A stretch of 64,000 nucleotides of DNA from Shewanella marinintestina (GTDB lineage Bacteria; Pseudomonadota; Gammaproteobacteria; Enterobacterales; Shewanellaceae). The notes under the pieces were generated by a model, which saw only the letters and a list, made by a program, of their open reading frames with translations, was not told the DNA's origin and did no database searches. Position numbers and translations under genes: made by a program. Positions 39,408 through 49,737 of this stretch are shown piece by piece. Numbering within the stretch: the stretch's first letter is position 1; each line of letters opens with the position of its first letter. The DNA lies in contig NZ_JAKILC010000001.1 of assembly GCF_023283845.1 (NCBI RefSeq), forward strand, positions 62,001 to 126,000, in the 5' to 3' direction.

Positions 39408-39551
39408 TGGAAAACCTACACTGAAAAATGTTAATTGAAGACAAGATACCAGAATTTAGGACTTTTTGCAGCGTTTGCCACTTTTGCGATTTCTTGCATA
39501 ACTATGCAGAAACCAATTTTGCATCATTTTGTATCATTTGGGATTTTGTAT

Positions 39552-39580
39552 AAAAAAAGGAGCCATTACGGCCCCTTTTG
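39552..39580 (-). terminator. Terminator of lrp
   Basis: On the minus strand AAAGGGGCC and GGCTCCTTT pair with one G-U wobble around GTAAT, followed by TTTTATA. It lies 17 bp from the lrp stop and separates it from ftsK. Confidence 0.82.
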
Positions 39581-39596
39581 TAGCAATAAACACCAA

Positions 39597-40100
39597 TTAC
39601 GCATCTGCAACCGTATTAATTGCAACACGATTAGTTTGTTTAACTTCTTCCATCACGACATAAGTACGAGTGTCTGAAACTGCAGGCAGTTTAAGAAGTG
39701 TTTCGCCTAGAAGTCGACGATAAGCAGACATATCTGATACTCGAGTCTTCAATAGGTAGTCAAAATCACCAGACACTAAATGACATTCTTGGATATCATC
39801 TAGCAATTGAACTGCCTTATTAAACTTATCAAACACTTCAGCAGTATCGCGGTTTAACGTAATTTCAACAAAGACTAGCAACGAAGCGCCCAGATAATGT
39901 GGGTTAACTAATGCTGTGTATCCTTTGATATACCCTTGCTTTTCAAGCCTTTTAACGCGTTCAAGACAAGGCGTAGGACTTAACCCAACGCGCTTTGACA
40001 ATTCAACGTTTGAAATTCGGCCATCAATTTGTAATTCATTAAGTATATTTCTATCGATACGATCTAAGTCTTTTATAGGACTCTTTTTATTATTAACCAT
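39597..40100 (-). CDS. lrp: Leucine-responsive regulatory protein Lrp
   Basis: Lrp is a global feast/famine regulator that binds leucine. The 167-residue protein is almost the same as E. coli Lrp: [38 protein letters not shown] forms the helix-turn-helix, then [17 protein letters not shown] for the effector domain. The true start is ATG 40100, with AGGG upstream; the frame extends 22 codons further without similarity. It is divergent from ald, a classic target of Lrp-type regulators. Confidence 0.96.
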   Translation of the reverse strand: [167 protein letters not shown]

Positions 40101-40280
40101 ATTTATAACCCTGGTTGTCGTTAATAACGATATTTTTATCTGCGATTGAAAAATCTTCAGCAGCATAAACTACGGAATGAATACTATACTAGATTTCCCT
40201 GAAACATTCACGTTCAGGCAATATAAAATAACAATTACACCCATATAAAATGGGTTTTTATGCGAAATTGAGGCTCGAAG
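40101..40280. promoter_or_regulatory. Divergent lrp-ald promoter region
   Basis: This 180-bp region is AT-rich and should hold Lrp sites (degenerate and not reliably readable). ACCCAT and ATGGGT (40239-40255) form a small hairpin followed by TTTTTA, just 25 bp before ald, perhaps a leader or attenuator. Confidence 0.5.
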
Positions 40281-41396
40281 ATGATTATAGGTGTTCCTAA
40301 AGAAATCAAAAATCACGAATATCGTGTTGGTATGGTTCCATCAAGTGTTCGTGAGTTGACGTCACGCGGTCATGAGGTTTTTATTGAGACAAATGCCGGC
40401 TCAGGTATTGGTTTCGCGGATCAAGATTATATCGCTGTCGGTGCAAAAATACTCGACACAGCAGCAGAAGTATTTGCACAAGCTGAAATGATTGTAAAAG
40501 TAAAAGAACCTCAAGCAGTTGAGCGTGCGATGTTACGTGAAGACCAACTACTATTCACTTACCTTCATTTAGCTCCAGACCTCCCACAAACAGAAGATCT
40601 TGTTAAGAGCGGTTCAGTCTGTATTGCCTATGAAACCGTTACAGATGATCGCGGTGCCCTACCACTGCTAGCTCCTATGTCTGAAGTAGCTGGTCGTATG
40701 TCTATTCAAGCTGGCGCTATGGCTCTTGAAAAATCAATGGGCGGCCGCGGCATGCTACTTGGCGGCGTACCAGGTGTTGAACCAGCAAAAGTCGTTATCA
40801 TCGGTGGTGGTATGGTTGGTACAAACGCAGCACAAATGGCTGTAGGTCTTGGTGCTGACGTTGTTATTCTAGATAGAAGCATAGATGCACTACGTCGATT
40901 GAACGCGCAATTTGATAATAAAGTAAAAGCTATTTACTCAACAGCTGACGCTATTGAAAAGCATGTTCTTGAAGCAGACTTAGTTATCGGTGGTGTATTA
41001 GTTCCTGGTGCAGCAGCGCCTAAGCTTGTCACAAAAGAGCACATCAAGCGTATGAAGCCAGGTTCTGCCATTGTAGACGTTGCAATCGACCAAGGTGGTT
41101 GCATTGAAACCTCTCATGCAACAACTCACCAAGATCCAACTTATATCGTTGACGATGTTGTGCATTATTGTGTCGCTAACATGCCGGGCGCAGTAGCGCG
41201 AACCTCTACATTTGCGCTTAACAACGCTACCTTACCTTATATCATTAAACTAGCGCAGCTTGGCTATAGAGAAGCACTTTTACAAGACAAGCATCTGCTC
41301 AATGGTCTAAACGTAATGCACGGTAAGATCACTTGTGAAGAAGTAGCTGAAGCGCTAAATCTAGAATTTGTAGACCCGACAATTCTATTAAAATAA
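40281..41396 (+). CDS. ald: Alanine dehydrogenase
   Basis: Ald interconverts L-alanine and pyruvate plus ammonia with NAD. The 371-residue protein opens [20 protein letters not shown], has the catalytic Lys in [10 protein letters not shown], the His in TYLHLAPD, the NAD fold [20 protein letters not shown], and [20 protein letters not shown]. Length fits the family. It is expressed divergently from lrp, so alanine-responsive control through Lrp is likely. Confidence 0.96.
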   Translation: MIIGVPKEIKNHEYRVGMVPSSVRELTSRGHEVFIETNAGSGIGFADQDYIAVGAKILDTAAEVFAQAEMIVKVKEPQAVERAMLREDQLLFTYLHLAPDLPQTEDLVKSGSVCIAYETVTDDRGALPLLAPMSEVAGRMSIQAGAMALEKSMGGRGMLLGGVPGVEPAKVVIIGGGMVGTNAAQMAVGLGADVVILDRSIDALRRLNAQFDNKVKAIYSTADAIEKHVLEADLVIGGVLVPGAAAPKLVTKEHIKRMKPGSAIVDVAIDQGGCIETSHATTHQDPTYIVDDVVHYCVANMPGAVARTSTFALNNATLPYIIKLAQLGYREALLQDKHLLNGLNVMHGKITCEEVAEALNLEFVDPTILLK

Positions 41397-41433
41397 TTCA
41401 AGACATTCGCGTTGGTTAGTTGATGCGAAACGT

Positions 41434-41466
41434 ATAAAAAGGGAGCCTTAAGGCTCCCTTTTTAAT
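41434..41466. terminator. Bidirectional terminator between ald and the response regulator
   Basis: AAAAAGGGAGCC and GGCTCCCTTTTT form a perfect 12-bp stem around TTAA. It serves two converging genes. Confidence 0.92.
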
Positions 41467-41501
41467 TATCGAAACATCAACAGGATAGATTCTGCTTCGG
41501 T

Positions 41502-42182
41502 TTAACTTGCCTCAGCAAAGCTATACCCTTTGCCTCTAACAGTGTTAATTAATGTTTTTGGTAACTGCTTTTCAAATAACTTTCGCCGCGTGTTACTTAT
41601 ATGCATATCAAGGTTACGGTCAAACTGGCCGAGTTCTTTTTGTAACACTCTTAGTTGTAATTCTTGTTTAGTAACAACCTGCCCTTTACGCTCAAACAAA
41701 TATTTAAACAACTTAAACTCTGTTTGGGTAAAAGCAACTGCACGCTCAGCAATTGAAATGATAAAGCGGCTATCGTCAAAACTGATGTCCTGGATCGGTT
41801 GAGCTTCGCCTGATTCTGCACGAATGACCTCTATGCGGCGTAATAAGGCTTGAATACGAACAACGAGCTCCCGATAACTAAATGGTTTACTTAAAAAGTC
41901 ATCAGCGCCTAGTTCATAAATTTTTATTCTATCTTCTTCTGCTGTTAATGCTGAGATAACAATAACTGGCGCTTTATCCACACGAAGCTTTAATAAGTCG
42001 ATGCCGTTTAGCTCTGGCATGTTAATGTCTAACAAGATCAAATCTGGAGTGTGTGATTTGAGCTTAGCTAGCGCTTCTAAACCATTATTAGCAACTGTAA
42101 CTATAAAACCTTCTCGCTCTAGAACAGGTAATAAAGCACTTTTGAAAACAGGATCATCATCTACCAATAAAACGTGTTTCAT
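41502..42182 (-). CDS. OmpR-family two-component response regulator (orphan)
   Basis: A 226-residue DNA-binding regulator. The receiver has acidic D8-D9, phospho-acceptor D52 in LILLDINMPE, the switch Thr in VISALTAEED and Lys in DDFLSKPFSY. The winged helix is in FTQTEFKLFKYLFERKGQVVTKQELQ, ending RNLDMHISNTRRKLFE and INTVRGKGYSFA. It is CpxR-like. I use the ATG at 42182; a TTG at 42191 is in frame. No histidine kinase is adjacent, so its partner is unknown. Confidence 0.85.
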   Translation of the reverse strand: MKHVLLVDDDPVFKSALLPVLEREGFIVTVANNGLEALAKLKSHTPDLILLDINMPELNGIDLLKLRVDKAPVIVISALTAEEDRIKIYELGADDFLSKPFSYRELVVRIQALLRRIEVIRAESGEAQPIQDISFDDSRFIISIAERAVAFTQTEFKLFKYLFERKGQVVTKQELQLRVLQKELGQFDRNLDMHISNTRRKLFEKQLPKTLINTVRGKGYSFAEAS

Positions 42183-42287
42183 CTCAATCAAACTTAATGC
42201 GAATTATTTTCATTTAGATTACAATAACTGCAACTGATTTACTAGCTGCTTTAACTAACAAACATAATATAATGCTAAGAAGTGAAC

Positions 42288-42324
42288 ACAAAAAAGCCAA
42301 TAGTGTTAGCTATTGGCCTTTTGA
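42288..42324 (-). terminator. Terminator of the DUF885 gene
   Basis: AAGCCAATAG and CTATTGGCCTT pair (10 bp with one bulge) around TGTTAG, and the minus strand runs into TTTTTTG. It lies 28 bp after the stop. Confidence 0.85.
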
Positions 42325-42351
42325 TTGAAATTATTTACCGATTAATATGAG

Positions 42352-44124
42352 TTACTTGTTTAGCATCAGTTCGCGAATGTATTTAACTGGCGCGCTGCCA
42401 TAACTCAAAAACTCTTCGTGAAAGGCTTTCAAGTCAAAGTCCTCACCTTTCAAGGCTTTGTACTCTTCCCTGAAGTCGTAAATCTCTCGATAGCCGGAAT
42501 AATAGCTAGTCAACTGAACTTGGCTTAAAGTCGCTCGGCGCCATTTACCTTCTGCTTCAGCTTGCTGCTGAAATGCTTCGTTCATCATTAGGTCTAAGGC
42601 TTGCTCTTCAGACATATCTTTGACTTGAATGCTGTAATCTAAGATGGTGTTGGCAATAACTCGCAGATTCCATTTATAATACATAAGCCACATTTCAGGC
42701 TCAAAATCACCATAGCCTTCTTCTAACATCATGCGCTCGGTATATACAGCCCAACCTTCAACCATAGCGCCATTACCAAATAAACTCTTGATAAGACTTG
42801 GAGATTCATTTGAGTAAACGAGTTGCGTGTAGTGTCCAGGGATCGCTTCATGGATATTGAGCACTTGCAGGATCCAGTGGTTATATTCACGAAGGTAACT
42901 TTCTGCAGACTCCTCACTCATGCCATCAAGCGGTGTTACATTGTAATAGGTATTGCCTGATTTTTCATAAGGTCCAGGAGCGCTAATTGATGCTCCTGCA
43001 TAGCCCCGCATATAAGCTGGTGTTTCTCTAACAACCAAAGGCTTATTTGGATCGAGTGTGACTAAATTCTTTTTATTTACAAAATCGATTAACTCTGGAA
43101 TTTGAGCCCGGACCTCGTCAACAAAGTCTTCCCGTTTTACGTGCTTAGCAGATAACTTATCAATCAACTGCTTTATGGCAACCTTATCGTCTTTCGGTAT
43201 CGGCTTATCAATGTATTTACCCCATATTTTATGAGTAATTTTTGCCATTTCAGTCTGAACACGGTTTTTATCATTTACCGCCTTCTGGTAAAGTTCTTTT
43301 GCAGACATGCCAGCTTGAATATCAAACGCAAATTTCTGTTCATACAACTCCTCACCGATTCGGAAGCTGCGTGAGCCATCTTCTGCAAGTTCTGTTTCTA
43401 ATGCTTTTAGCCAATCAATATGTTCATTAATCGCCATTGTGACTTTATTAAAGCGATTCGCAAATAGCGCTTTTTCATCATTAGTTAAACCAGATTTAAT
43501 CGCTTTATCAAGTAACTCTTTTGAAAATACGGAGAATGCCCCTTCATTTTGCATTATCGCAAGCTGTGTATGTTCTATTGTTGGGTTGGCGATATTCTCT
43601 CTTGCTGCCGCATAATAAGCTGGAACGTTTTCCATTCGTGCTATAACGGAGCGTAAACGCTCATCTAGCGGAGCAAAATCTTCATTAATTATTTGTGCAA
43701 ACCCACCGGATACATTGTAACTTGCAGGGTTCCATTGCCATGAGTTAAAGGTTTCAAGATCCCATTTCATTTCACCTAATAGATTTTCGATTAAGCGATA
43801 ATCAGTTAGCGTGGCAGGTGCCATAGATTGTGGATCGAATTTGGCTAAAGCTGCTTGTTGCTTTTCGATAAAAGCCATCGTTGCTGCCCGTGTTGCCGCA
43901 TTGGGAACTTTTAAAACACCATCATATTTATGAAAGCCGCTATATAATGCCCAAGTTGGAGACTCTATCCACAAAGCATCAATGAAGTTTTGACTAAATT
44001 GGTCAAAAGCAAGTTTCTGGTCGGTAATTTCTACTCCAGCGGGAGCGGTTGCAGGCTGACTTTGACAGGCCGTTAAGCCGAGTAAAGAGAGCGCTATAGC
44101 CAATGGCAGCGCAGCTTTTTTCAT
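42352..44124 (-). CDS. DUF885 family lipoprotein peptidase
   Basis: A 590-residue secreted lipoprotein: signal peptide then lipobox LLGLTAC, with Cys20 as the lipid site. The core is a zinc-peptidase-like domain with HEAIPGHYTQL (HExxxGH motif) and a downstream EGWAVYTERMM glutamate. This is the DUF885 fold, related to M32-type metallopeptidases. It probably cleaves peptides in the periplasm, with substrate unknown. It is a single gene read towards the response regulator. Confidence 0.88.
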   Translation of the reverse strand: MKKAALPLAIALSLLGLTACQSQPATAPAGVEITDQKLAFDQFSQNFIDALWIESPTWALYSGFHKYDGVLKVPNAATRAATMAFIEKQQAALAKFDPQSMAPATLTDYRLIENLLGEMKWDLETFNSWQWNPASYNVSGGFAQIINEDFAPLDERLRSVIARMENVPAYYAAARENIANPTIEHTQLAIMQNEGAFSVFSKELLDKAIKSGLTNDEKALFANRFNKVTMAINEHIDWLKALETELAEDGSRSFRIGEELYEQKFAFDIQAGMSAKELYQKAVNDKNRVQTEMAKITHKIWGKYIDKPIPKDDKVAIKQLIDKLSAKHVKREDFVDEVRAQIPELIDFVNKKNLVTLDPNKPLVVRETPAYMRGYAGASISAPGPYEKSGNTYYNVTPLDGMSEESAESYLREYNHWILQVLNIHEAIPGHYTQLVYSNESPSLIKSLFGNGAMVEGWAVYTERMMLEEGYGDFEPEMWLMYYKWNLRVIANTILDYSIQVKDMSEEQALDLMMNEAFQQQAEAEGKWRRATLSQVQLTSYYSGYREIYDFREEYKALKGEDFDLKAFHEEFLSYGSAPVKYIRELMLNK

Positions 44125-44278
44125 GATGTGTTCCCTTAATTTGTTTATTTGTGGTCTTTGCCACTTTAAAATCGCCTCAAGTAAATCACGTTCTCTTTAA
44201 TTTTTCAGTAATTAAACCGCAATAGACAACCTTTGTTACATAACTCAAACCGGCTATTGCGATTTATAATCCTCAAAG

Positions 44279-46210
44279 CTACTGATTCATATTTTTCTTA
44301 ACCCAAGCAAGTACCTCAGTAAATCGATATTGCTCAAATTTTGCAAAACCAGATAATTGACGCATTTTAAGTTTGGTAAAAATCGGCGTTGTTAAGCCGC
44401 ATAAAAAACGACTGATTAATACTGGAGTCGCTTTTTCTGCAAGTTTACTAATTGCATCACTACTCACTTGATTAAAACTTGCATCCGTTAAAGGATTGAG
44501 TGCTCGTGGTGCCGGTAAATATGCTGGTTTGCCTTGGCATACACTACAATGACCACAAGGTGAAGTTAAACGAGGATCTGCGAAATACTGAGCCAATTGC
44601 TGGCTTAAACATGACTCACTATCGAAAAAATTCACTAATTGGTTGATGCGCTCGATTTCGCTAGCTTCTTTCATGCTAAAGCGTTCAAAAAGGCGCGGCG
44701 CTAAAGTGTCATTAATGTTCGCACTAAAAACATCAAATACTTGAGTTAATTGCTTGCTTTCCAATTCAATCAATTGCTTCTGATGTAAGTAATCAAGTGC
44801 TTTTATCGCTCGGTCTCGGCTATTTGGAAGTATTTGCTCAAGCTTTGAAAAATCAGCGCTATACCAAATCTTGGCTTTAACTGAGCTATTAATAACTTGT
44901 GTAATAAAGGTCTGGCGTTCTTGGTCAAATTTAGACAGTAGCTCTTCCATAGAGCAAAGTAATTTAAATCTATAATCAGCAAAATAACTGTATTTGGGTT
45001 TAATGACCCGCAGCATCTCTAAGTACACTAATAAAGTTTTTAAACTCAGCGCGCGGATATTAGATCCATTTGATAACGGCGTTAGCAATAACTCCCACTG
45101 GCCACCCTCTTCTGCCGCGTGGGTGATCTCATTTAAAACATATTCTATCGCGCTTGGCTCTGGCGTATCACCATAAACAAAGTTTTCTAGCACGTTCAGA
45201 TTATCCCTGTTGGCTAAGACTAAACAATCTGAGTTCAACCCATCTCGTCCAGCGCGCCCAATTTCCTGTGCATAATTTTCTATTGATTTTGGTAAATCGT
45301 AATGGGCGACAAAACGAATATCACTTTTATCAATGCCCATACCAAAAGCAATTGTCGCCACAATAACCGGGATCTCTCCTTGCATAAATCGAGTTTGAAT
45401 ACTTTTACGCTTATCACTATCCATGCCCGCATGATACGCAGTGGCATTGATGCCACTTGCCAGCAAAGTTTTAGCTACCGATTCAGCAGTATGTTGCAGG
45501 GTCACATAAACAATGCCACTTTGCCCCTGCTTTTGAGTTAACCACTGTTTCAAATATGCCATTTTATCAGCAGAACTAATTCCGACGGCTTGCAAGTTTA
45601 AATTCGCACGGTAGAAGCCTGTCAGTGTGACACATTGCTTTTCAATGCCAAATTTACGCCCCATATCTTCAATGACTTTTGGGGTTGCTGTAGCCGTTAG
45701 CAAAAGAACTTGTGGGATATTAAGTTGTTTTTGGTATGCCGGTAACTTTAGATAATCCGGACGGAAATTATGGCCCCATTCCGAAATACAATGTGCCTCA
45801 TCAATTACTAGCATTGAAATAGGTACTGAAGATATAAACCGTCTAAATCGCTCATTGTTTAAACGCTCGACAGAGATCATCAAAATTTTAATACGGCCAT
45901 CCATTACACCTTCTACTACAGCGCTAGACTGCGCATTAGTTTGCGTTGAGTCAATCGATGCTGCTGGGATCCCCTTTTTGTTTAGAAACTGTAATTGATC
46001 ATCCATTAATGCCAGCAAGGGAGAAACCACTAATGTTAAGTGCGGCAGAGCAAGTGCTGGTAACTGATAACATAAGGACTTTCCCGAACCTGTAGGAAAA
46101 ATAGCCGCAGCGCTATGGCCACTAAGCACATTGGCAACGACTTCATCTTGGCCTGGTCTAAATTGATTAAAACCAAAATATTGTTGCAGTAACGCTACGG
46201 CGTTATCCAT
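44279..46210 (-). CDS. RecQ-family ATP-dependent DNA helicase
   Basis: A 643-residue 3'-5' helicase. Motifs: FGFNQFRPGQ (motif 0), FPTGSGKSLCYQLPAL (Walker A), VIDEAHCISEWGHNFRPDY (Walker B and the RecQ loop), LTATATP, YHAGMD, and ATIAFGMGIDKSDIRFVAHYDLPKSIENYAQEIGRAGRDG. A CGHCSVCQG zinc knuckle sits near 555, later than the zinc domain of E. coli RecQ, and no clear RQC domain follows. It may be a second RecQ-like paralogue; whether a canonical recQ exists elsewhere cannot be told. It is a single leftward gene. Confidence 0.88.
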   Translation of the reverse strand: MDNAVALLQQYFGFNQFRPGQDEVVANVLSGHSAAAIFPTGSGKSLCYQLPALALPHLTLVVSPLLALMDDQLQFLNKKGIPAASIDSTQTNAQSSAVVEGVMDGRIKILMISVERLNNERFRRFISSVPISMLVIDEAHCISEWGHNFRPDYLKLPAYQKQLNIPQVLLLTATATPKVIEDMGRKFGIEKQCVTLTGFYRANLNLQAVGISSADKMAYLKQWLTQKQGQSGIVYVTLQHTAESVAKTLLASGINATAYHAGMDSDKRKSIQTRFMQGEIPVIVATIAFGMGIDKSDIRFVAHYDLPKSIENYAQEIGRAGRDGLNSDCLVLANRDNLNVLENFVYGDTPEPSAIEYVLNEITHAAEEGGQWELLLTPLSNGSNIRALSLKTLLVYLEMLRVIKPKYSYFADYRFKLLCSMEELLSKFDQERQTFITQVINSSVKAKIWYSADFSKLEQILPNSRDRAIKALDYLHQKQLIELESKQLTQVFDVFSANINDTLAPRLFERFSMKEASEIERINQLVNFFDSESCLSQQLAQYFADPRLTSPCGHCSVCQGKPAYLPAPRALNPLTDASFNQVSSDAISKLAEKATPVLISRFLCGLTTPIFTKLKMRQLSGFAKFEQYRFTEVLAWVKKNMNQ

Positions 46211-46314
46211 ATAATTTCCTATTATTGAGTGTAGCGATCCTGCTGCCAGGCATTAATACAGGCAACAGAATTCAGTGGATTGGATAAATTGCGATTATTG
46301 GCAAAAGCTACCAA

Positions 46315-47205
46315 CTAATTAGTAGTAACGGCACTATTAAGCTTTTTGGAAGGATACTTCTTTTGCAAACGAAAATAAGCTTTTACCGGATTATGATCTG
46401 AGCTTTCAGTGATTATAGACTCTGCTTTTACCAGCTCTAAATCCCGGTAGTAGATATGATCGAGTCTATGACCGAAAAATGTGGTGCGTGAGTCTTCATT
46501 CGGGATGGCTTCTATCAGACCGGTATTTTTTAGGAGTTGCGCAACAGCTTCACTACGCTGTTCACTCCACGTATTCATATCACCAGCAAAAATAATTGGA
46601 CCAGTGTGGTTTAGTAGCGCCTCTTTAACCACACTTAGCTGGGCCTTATATTCGTCTAATCCCCAGGTAAAATTAATACTGTGAATGTTCACAGCGAGAA
46701 GCTGTGTAGCATCTGACAATAAGTAATACGATATCAACATTGATTTTGGGAAATGAATATAAGGCTCAGCTTTTCTAAATACGCAACTACTCAATGCGCG
46801 ATCTCTGCTAAGATTCATTACCCCAATCGGTTCCTCTGCAAAGGTAAAAGCCCTAGCAAGCAACATATAGAGTTCTTGCTCTTCAACAAACGATTTCAAA
46901 TCAGCTGTGTATTTTGCCTCTTGTAGTAACAACAGGTCAGAGCGCTCTGCAAGTTGCTTTAACGTCACATCCCAGCCAGAGCTGTTCTGCTTATATAGGT
47001 TCCAAGTTGTAACGTCTAGATTACCGTGCCTGTCCAACGGTTGCTCAACTTTCTGAGTAATACATTGAGCATTTTCGTCTAAGCGCGTCTCATTAGTCAG
47101 AAGCAGATCTTCAGTTGGGATCACCGCAGAGTCATATGCATATAGAACCACAGCGACGATTGCGATTATCGCTAAAAAAACAATTTTACGAATAATTTTG
47201 CCCAT
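46315..47205 (-). CDS. Endonuclease/exonuclease/phosphatase-family protein, membrane-anchored
   Basis: A 296-residue protein with an N-terminal TM or signal anchor (IIRKIVFLAIIAIVAVVLYA), then an EEP fold: VTTWNLYK, LLLLQEAKY (catalytic Glu), PIIFAGDMNTWSE (catalytic Asp-Asn), and SSDHNPVKAYF at the end. E. coli YafD is a similar protein. It would hydrolyse phosphodiester or phosphate bonds outside the cytoplasm; substrate is not known. Confidence 0.82.
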   Translation of the reverse strand: MGKIIRKIVFLAIIAIVAVVLYAYDSAVIPTEDLLLTNETRLDENAQCITQKVEQPLDRHGNLDVTTWNLYKQNSSGWDVTLKQLAERSDLLLLQEAKYTADLKSFVEEQELYMLLARAFTFAEEPIGVMNLSRDRALSSCVFRKAEPYIHFPKSMLISYYLLSDATQLLAVNIHSINFTWGLDEYKAQLSVVKEALLNHTGPIIFAGDMNTWSEQRSEAVAQLLKNTGLIEAIPNEDSRTTFFGHRLDHIYYRDLELVKAESIITESSDHNPVKAYFRLQKKYPSKKLNSAVTTN

Positions 47206-47374
47206 AATTGACTAATTCAACTCAGTGCTTAGATTTAAGGTAATCTTTTCATTATAATAGCTTATTAGTTTTGTTCCATCATCAATCCATCTTTAGATTA
47301 ATAAGCTAAAGCTCATAGCTAACGTCACATAACCGTTAGGCACAAAGCCTAAGGATAGAATTATCAGACACAAT

Positions 47375-48832
47375 ATGTATGAATTTTATCAACTGCTTAC
47401 CATAGCTGGCGTTTTTCTTTACTGGTTGGTTATTGCTGGTATTAGCATTCGCGTTGTTGCTAAGCGACGTACTATTGGTGTTTCACTCGCATGGTTGATG
47501 ATTATTTATATCGTCCCACTAGGCGGCGCATTTGCTTATTTGCTATTTGGCGAGCTTAACTTAGGAAAAAAAAGAGCTGCACGCGCAGAAATGATGTTTA
47601 AACCCTATGGTGAATGGTTTAAAAAACTCTATGAATATCGGCAATATCGACCGCATGTAGCGAGTCTATACGGGCAATCTATCAGTGCTATTTGTGAAAA
47701 ACAGGTTGGGATCCCTGCACTCGCAGACAACCACCTCACTCTTTACGGCGAAACTTATGAGATTTTAGATAATCTTATTGATGATATTGATCAAGCGACC
47801 ACGAGTATTTTGCTAGAGTTTTATATTTGGCACCCAGGAGGTCGTGCTGACGATGTCGCCAATGCGTTAATTTCCTCAGCAACGAGAGGCGTCAAAGTTC
47901 GTTTATTACTAGACGCAGCAGGCAGCCGTCACTTTTTTAAAAGCCACTGGCCTAAATTGATGAGAAATAGTGGTATTGATGTAGTAAGCGCATTAGAAGT
48001 ATCACCGTTTCGAATGTTCTTTCGCCGCTTAGACTTACGTTTACACCGTAAAATAGTCGTTATCGATAACGCTATTGCTTACACAGGCTCAATGAATCTA
48101 GTCGATCCTAAATATTTCAATCAAGATGCTGGCGTCGGCCAATGGATTGATGTCATGGTACGAATCACGGGGACATCCGTGCCTGTACTCAATAGTATTC
48201 ATGCTTGGGACTGGGAAGTAGAGACCGATGAACGTTTCTTACCAGAGCAACCTAAGTGTCTTTCTCATGAAGATAGTGAAATTACAGATTTAGTTCAGGT
48301 GATCCCATCTGGACCAGGGATGCGTGAAGAAGTCATTCACCGAGTTTTGCTGCAAAGTATTTTCCAAGCACAACAAAGCATCGTTATTACTACCCCCTAT
48401 TTTGTTCCCAGTGATAATTTACACACTGCGTTAGTCATTGCTGCTCAGCGTAACGTTAAAGTCGATATCATTATTCCAGATAAGAACGACTCAATAATGG
48501 TTGAATGGGCGAGCCGGGCTTTTTTCAGTGAACTATTAGAGGCTGGGGTCAACATACATCGCTTCCAAGGTGGCTTACTACATACAAAATCTGTAGTTAT
48601 TGACAGTAACCATTGCCTGATCGGCACCGTAAACTGGGATATGCGTAGTTTATGGTTAAATTTTGAAGTGACCTTAGCTGTGGACAACCTAGGATTTACC
48701 CAAAAGCTTGAGCAATTGCAGCAAGACTACCTAAAAGATTCGTTGCAAGTTAGCTTCGAACAGTGGCAAAAAAGGTCTTTACCAAATCGCATTGCTGAGC
48801 GGCTTTTTTATCTATTTAGTCCTTTGCTGTAA
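47375..48832 (+). CDS. cls: Cardiolipin synthase (ClsA type)
   Basis: Cls makes cardiolipin by joining two phosphatidylglycerols or PG with another phospholipid. The 485-residue membrane protein has two N-terminal TM helices (about 10-60) with YIVPLGGAFAYLLFGE, then two HKD phospholipase D motifs: LHRKIVVIDNAIAYTGSMN and LHTKSVVIDSNHCLIGTVN. Length equals E. coli ClsA (486). It is a single gene. Confidence 0.93.
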   Translation: MYEFYQLLTIAGVFLYWLVIAGISIRVVAKRRTIGVSLAWLMIIYIVPLGGAFAYLLFGELNLGKKRAARAEMMFKPYGEWFKKLYEYRQYRPHVASLYGQSISAICEKQVGIPALADNHLTLYGETYEILDNLIDDIDQATTSILLEFYIWHPGGRADDVANALISSATRGVKVRLLLDAAGSRHFFKSHWPKLMRNSGIDVVSALEVSPFRMFFRRLDLRLHRKIVVIDNAIAYTGSMNLVDPKYFNQDAGVGQWIDVMVRITGTSVPVLNSIHAWDWEVETDERFLPEQPKCLSHEDSEITDLVQVIPSGPGMREEVIHRVLLQSIFQAQQSIVITTPYFVPSDNLHTALVIAAQRNVKVDIIIPDKNDSIMVEWASRAFFSELLEAGVNIHRFQGGLLHTKSVVIDSNHCLIGTVNWDMRSLWLNFEVTLAVDNLGFTQKLEQLQQDYLKDSLQVSFEQWQKRSLPNRIAERLFYLFSPLL

Positions 48833-48964
48833 CACTTGCTTTTATAAAAGTAAGACATGCAATCAGGCTTACGAAACATCGAGTAGTTATCTATTTAGAC
48901 CACTTAAGCTAAAATTATCCACGTTGTTAGTGGCTTAAGTTCATCTCGTACCATCAGGAACCAT

Positions 48965-49600
48965 ATGACCAAAGTTTTTATTATTGGGCTGCCAAGAACT
49001 GGCACAACTAGCATAAGTGTGGCTATGCTAGATTACGGCTATGCCGTAGCCCACACAGCCTACACAAAACATGCTTTTCACTTAGCCGATGTGATCTCCG
49101 ATTCCCCGTGCTTTTGCGATTATCAGCAATTAGATAAGTTGTTCCCAGGGTCTAAGTTTGTTTACCTTGAACGAGCACTATCGCTTTGGATCCCTTCAAT
49201 GCAGATGTTAATCAATAAAATGAAGGCACAACTCGACTTTAAAACCGGCACTTTCAATCCGATTTTAAAACGAACATTTAATGAAACCTTTGATTTATCA
49301 ACAACGGCGGAACCTGACGATGCAGAGCACCTTGCAATGTGTTACCGCCGCCATCAGCAGCAAGTGTTTAACTACTTTAAAGACCGAAAAGACCTCATCA
49401 GTATAGATGTGAGTGATACAGATAGCTTAATGAAGCTTTTGTCTTTTTTGGACGTTGAGTATCAAGGGGTGCCCTGCTTTCCACATCTAAATATTGGAAG
49501 GAAGGTTGCCTGCTGGAAAGAACATAAACATCCAAATAAAGTAAACTCAAATAGCGCTGGGCCAGAGCATCGAAAGTTTTTTGAATATGCATCTCGCTAA
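48965..49600 (+). CDS. Sulfotransferase-family protein
   Basis: A 211-residue protein with the PAPS-binding loop FIIGLPRTGTTSISVAMLDYGY at the N-terminus (5'-phosphosulfate-type binding) and a KFVYLERALSLWIPSM stretch for the 3'-phosphate region. It is short compared with classical sulfotransferases and resembles the small bacterial sulfotransferase proteins of marine bacteria. The acceptor is unknown. It stands next to tRNA-Ser and could be an accessory gene, though no mobile element is seen. Confidence 0.78.
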   Translation: MTKVFIIGLPRTGTTSISVAMLDYGYAVAHTAYTKHAFHLADVISDSPCFCDYQQLDKLFPGSKFVYLERALSLWIPSMQMLINKMKAQLDFKTGTFNPILKRTFNETFDLSTTAEPDDAEHLAMCYRRHQQQVFNYFKDRKDLISIDVSDTDSLMKLLSFLDVEYQGVPCFPHLNIGRKVACWKEHKHPNKVNSNSAGPEHRKFFEYASR

Positions 49601-49737
49601 CGCTAAACGTTTTTTGCAAGCAACAATTAGAGTCCTAAACTCGGACTCTTAGCGCTAGGCAAGTAATGTGATTGTAGGCTTGAGTTTTACGAATAGATAA
49701 TAAAAGCTAGATGATAGAGAGTAAAACCTAGACAGCA

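Noticed and set aside
44209-44264. Inverted repeat CGCAATAG / CTATTGCG downstream of the RecQ-like gene
   Set aside because: The loop is about 38 bases and no T tract follows, so it is too weak to call a terminator.
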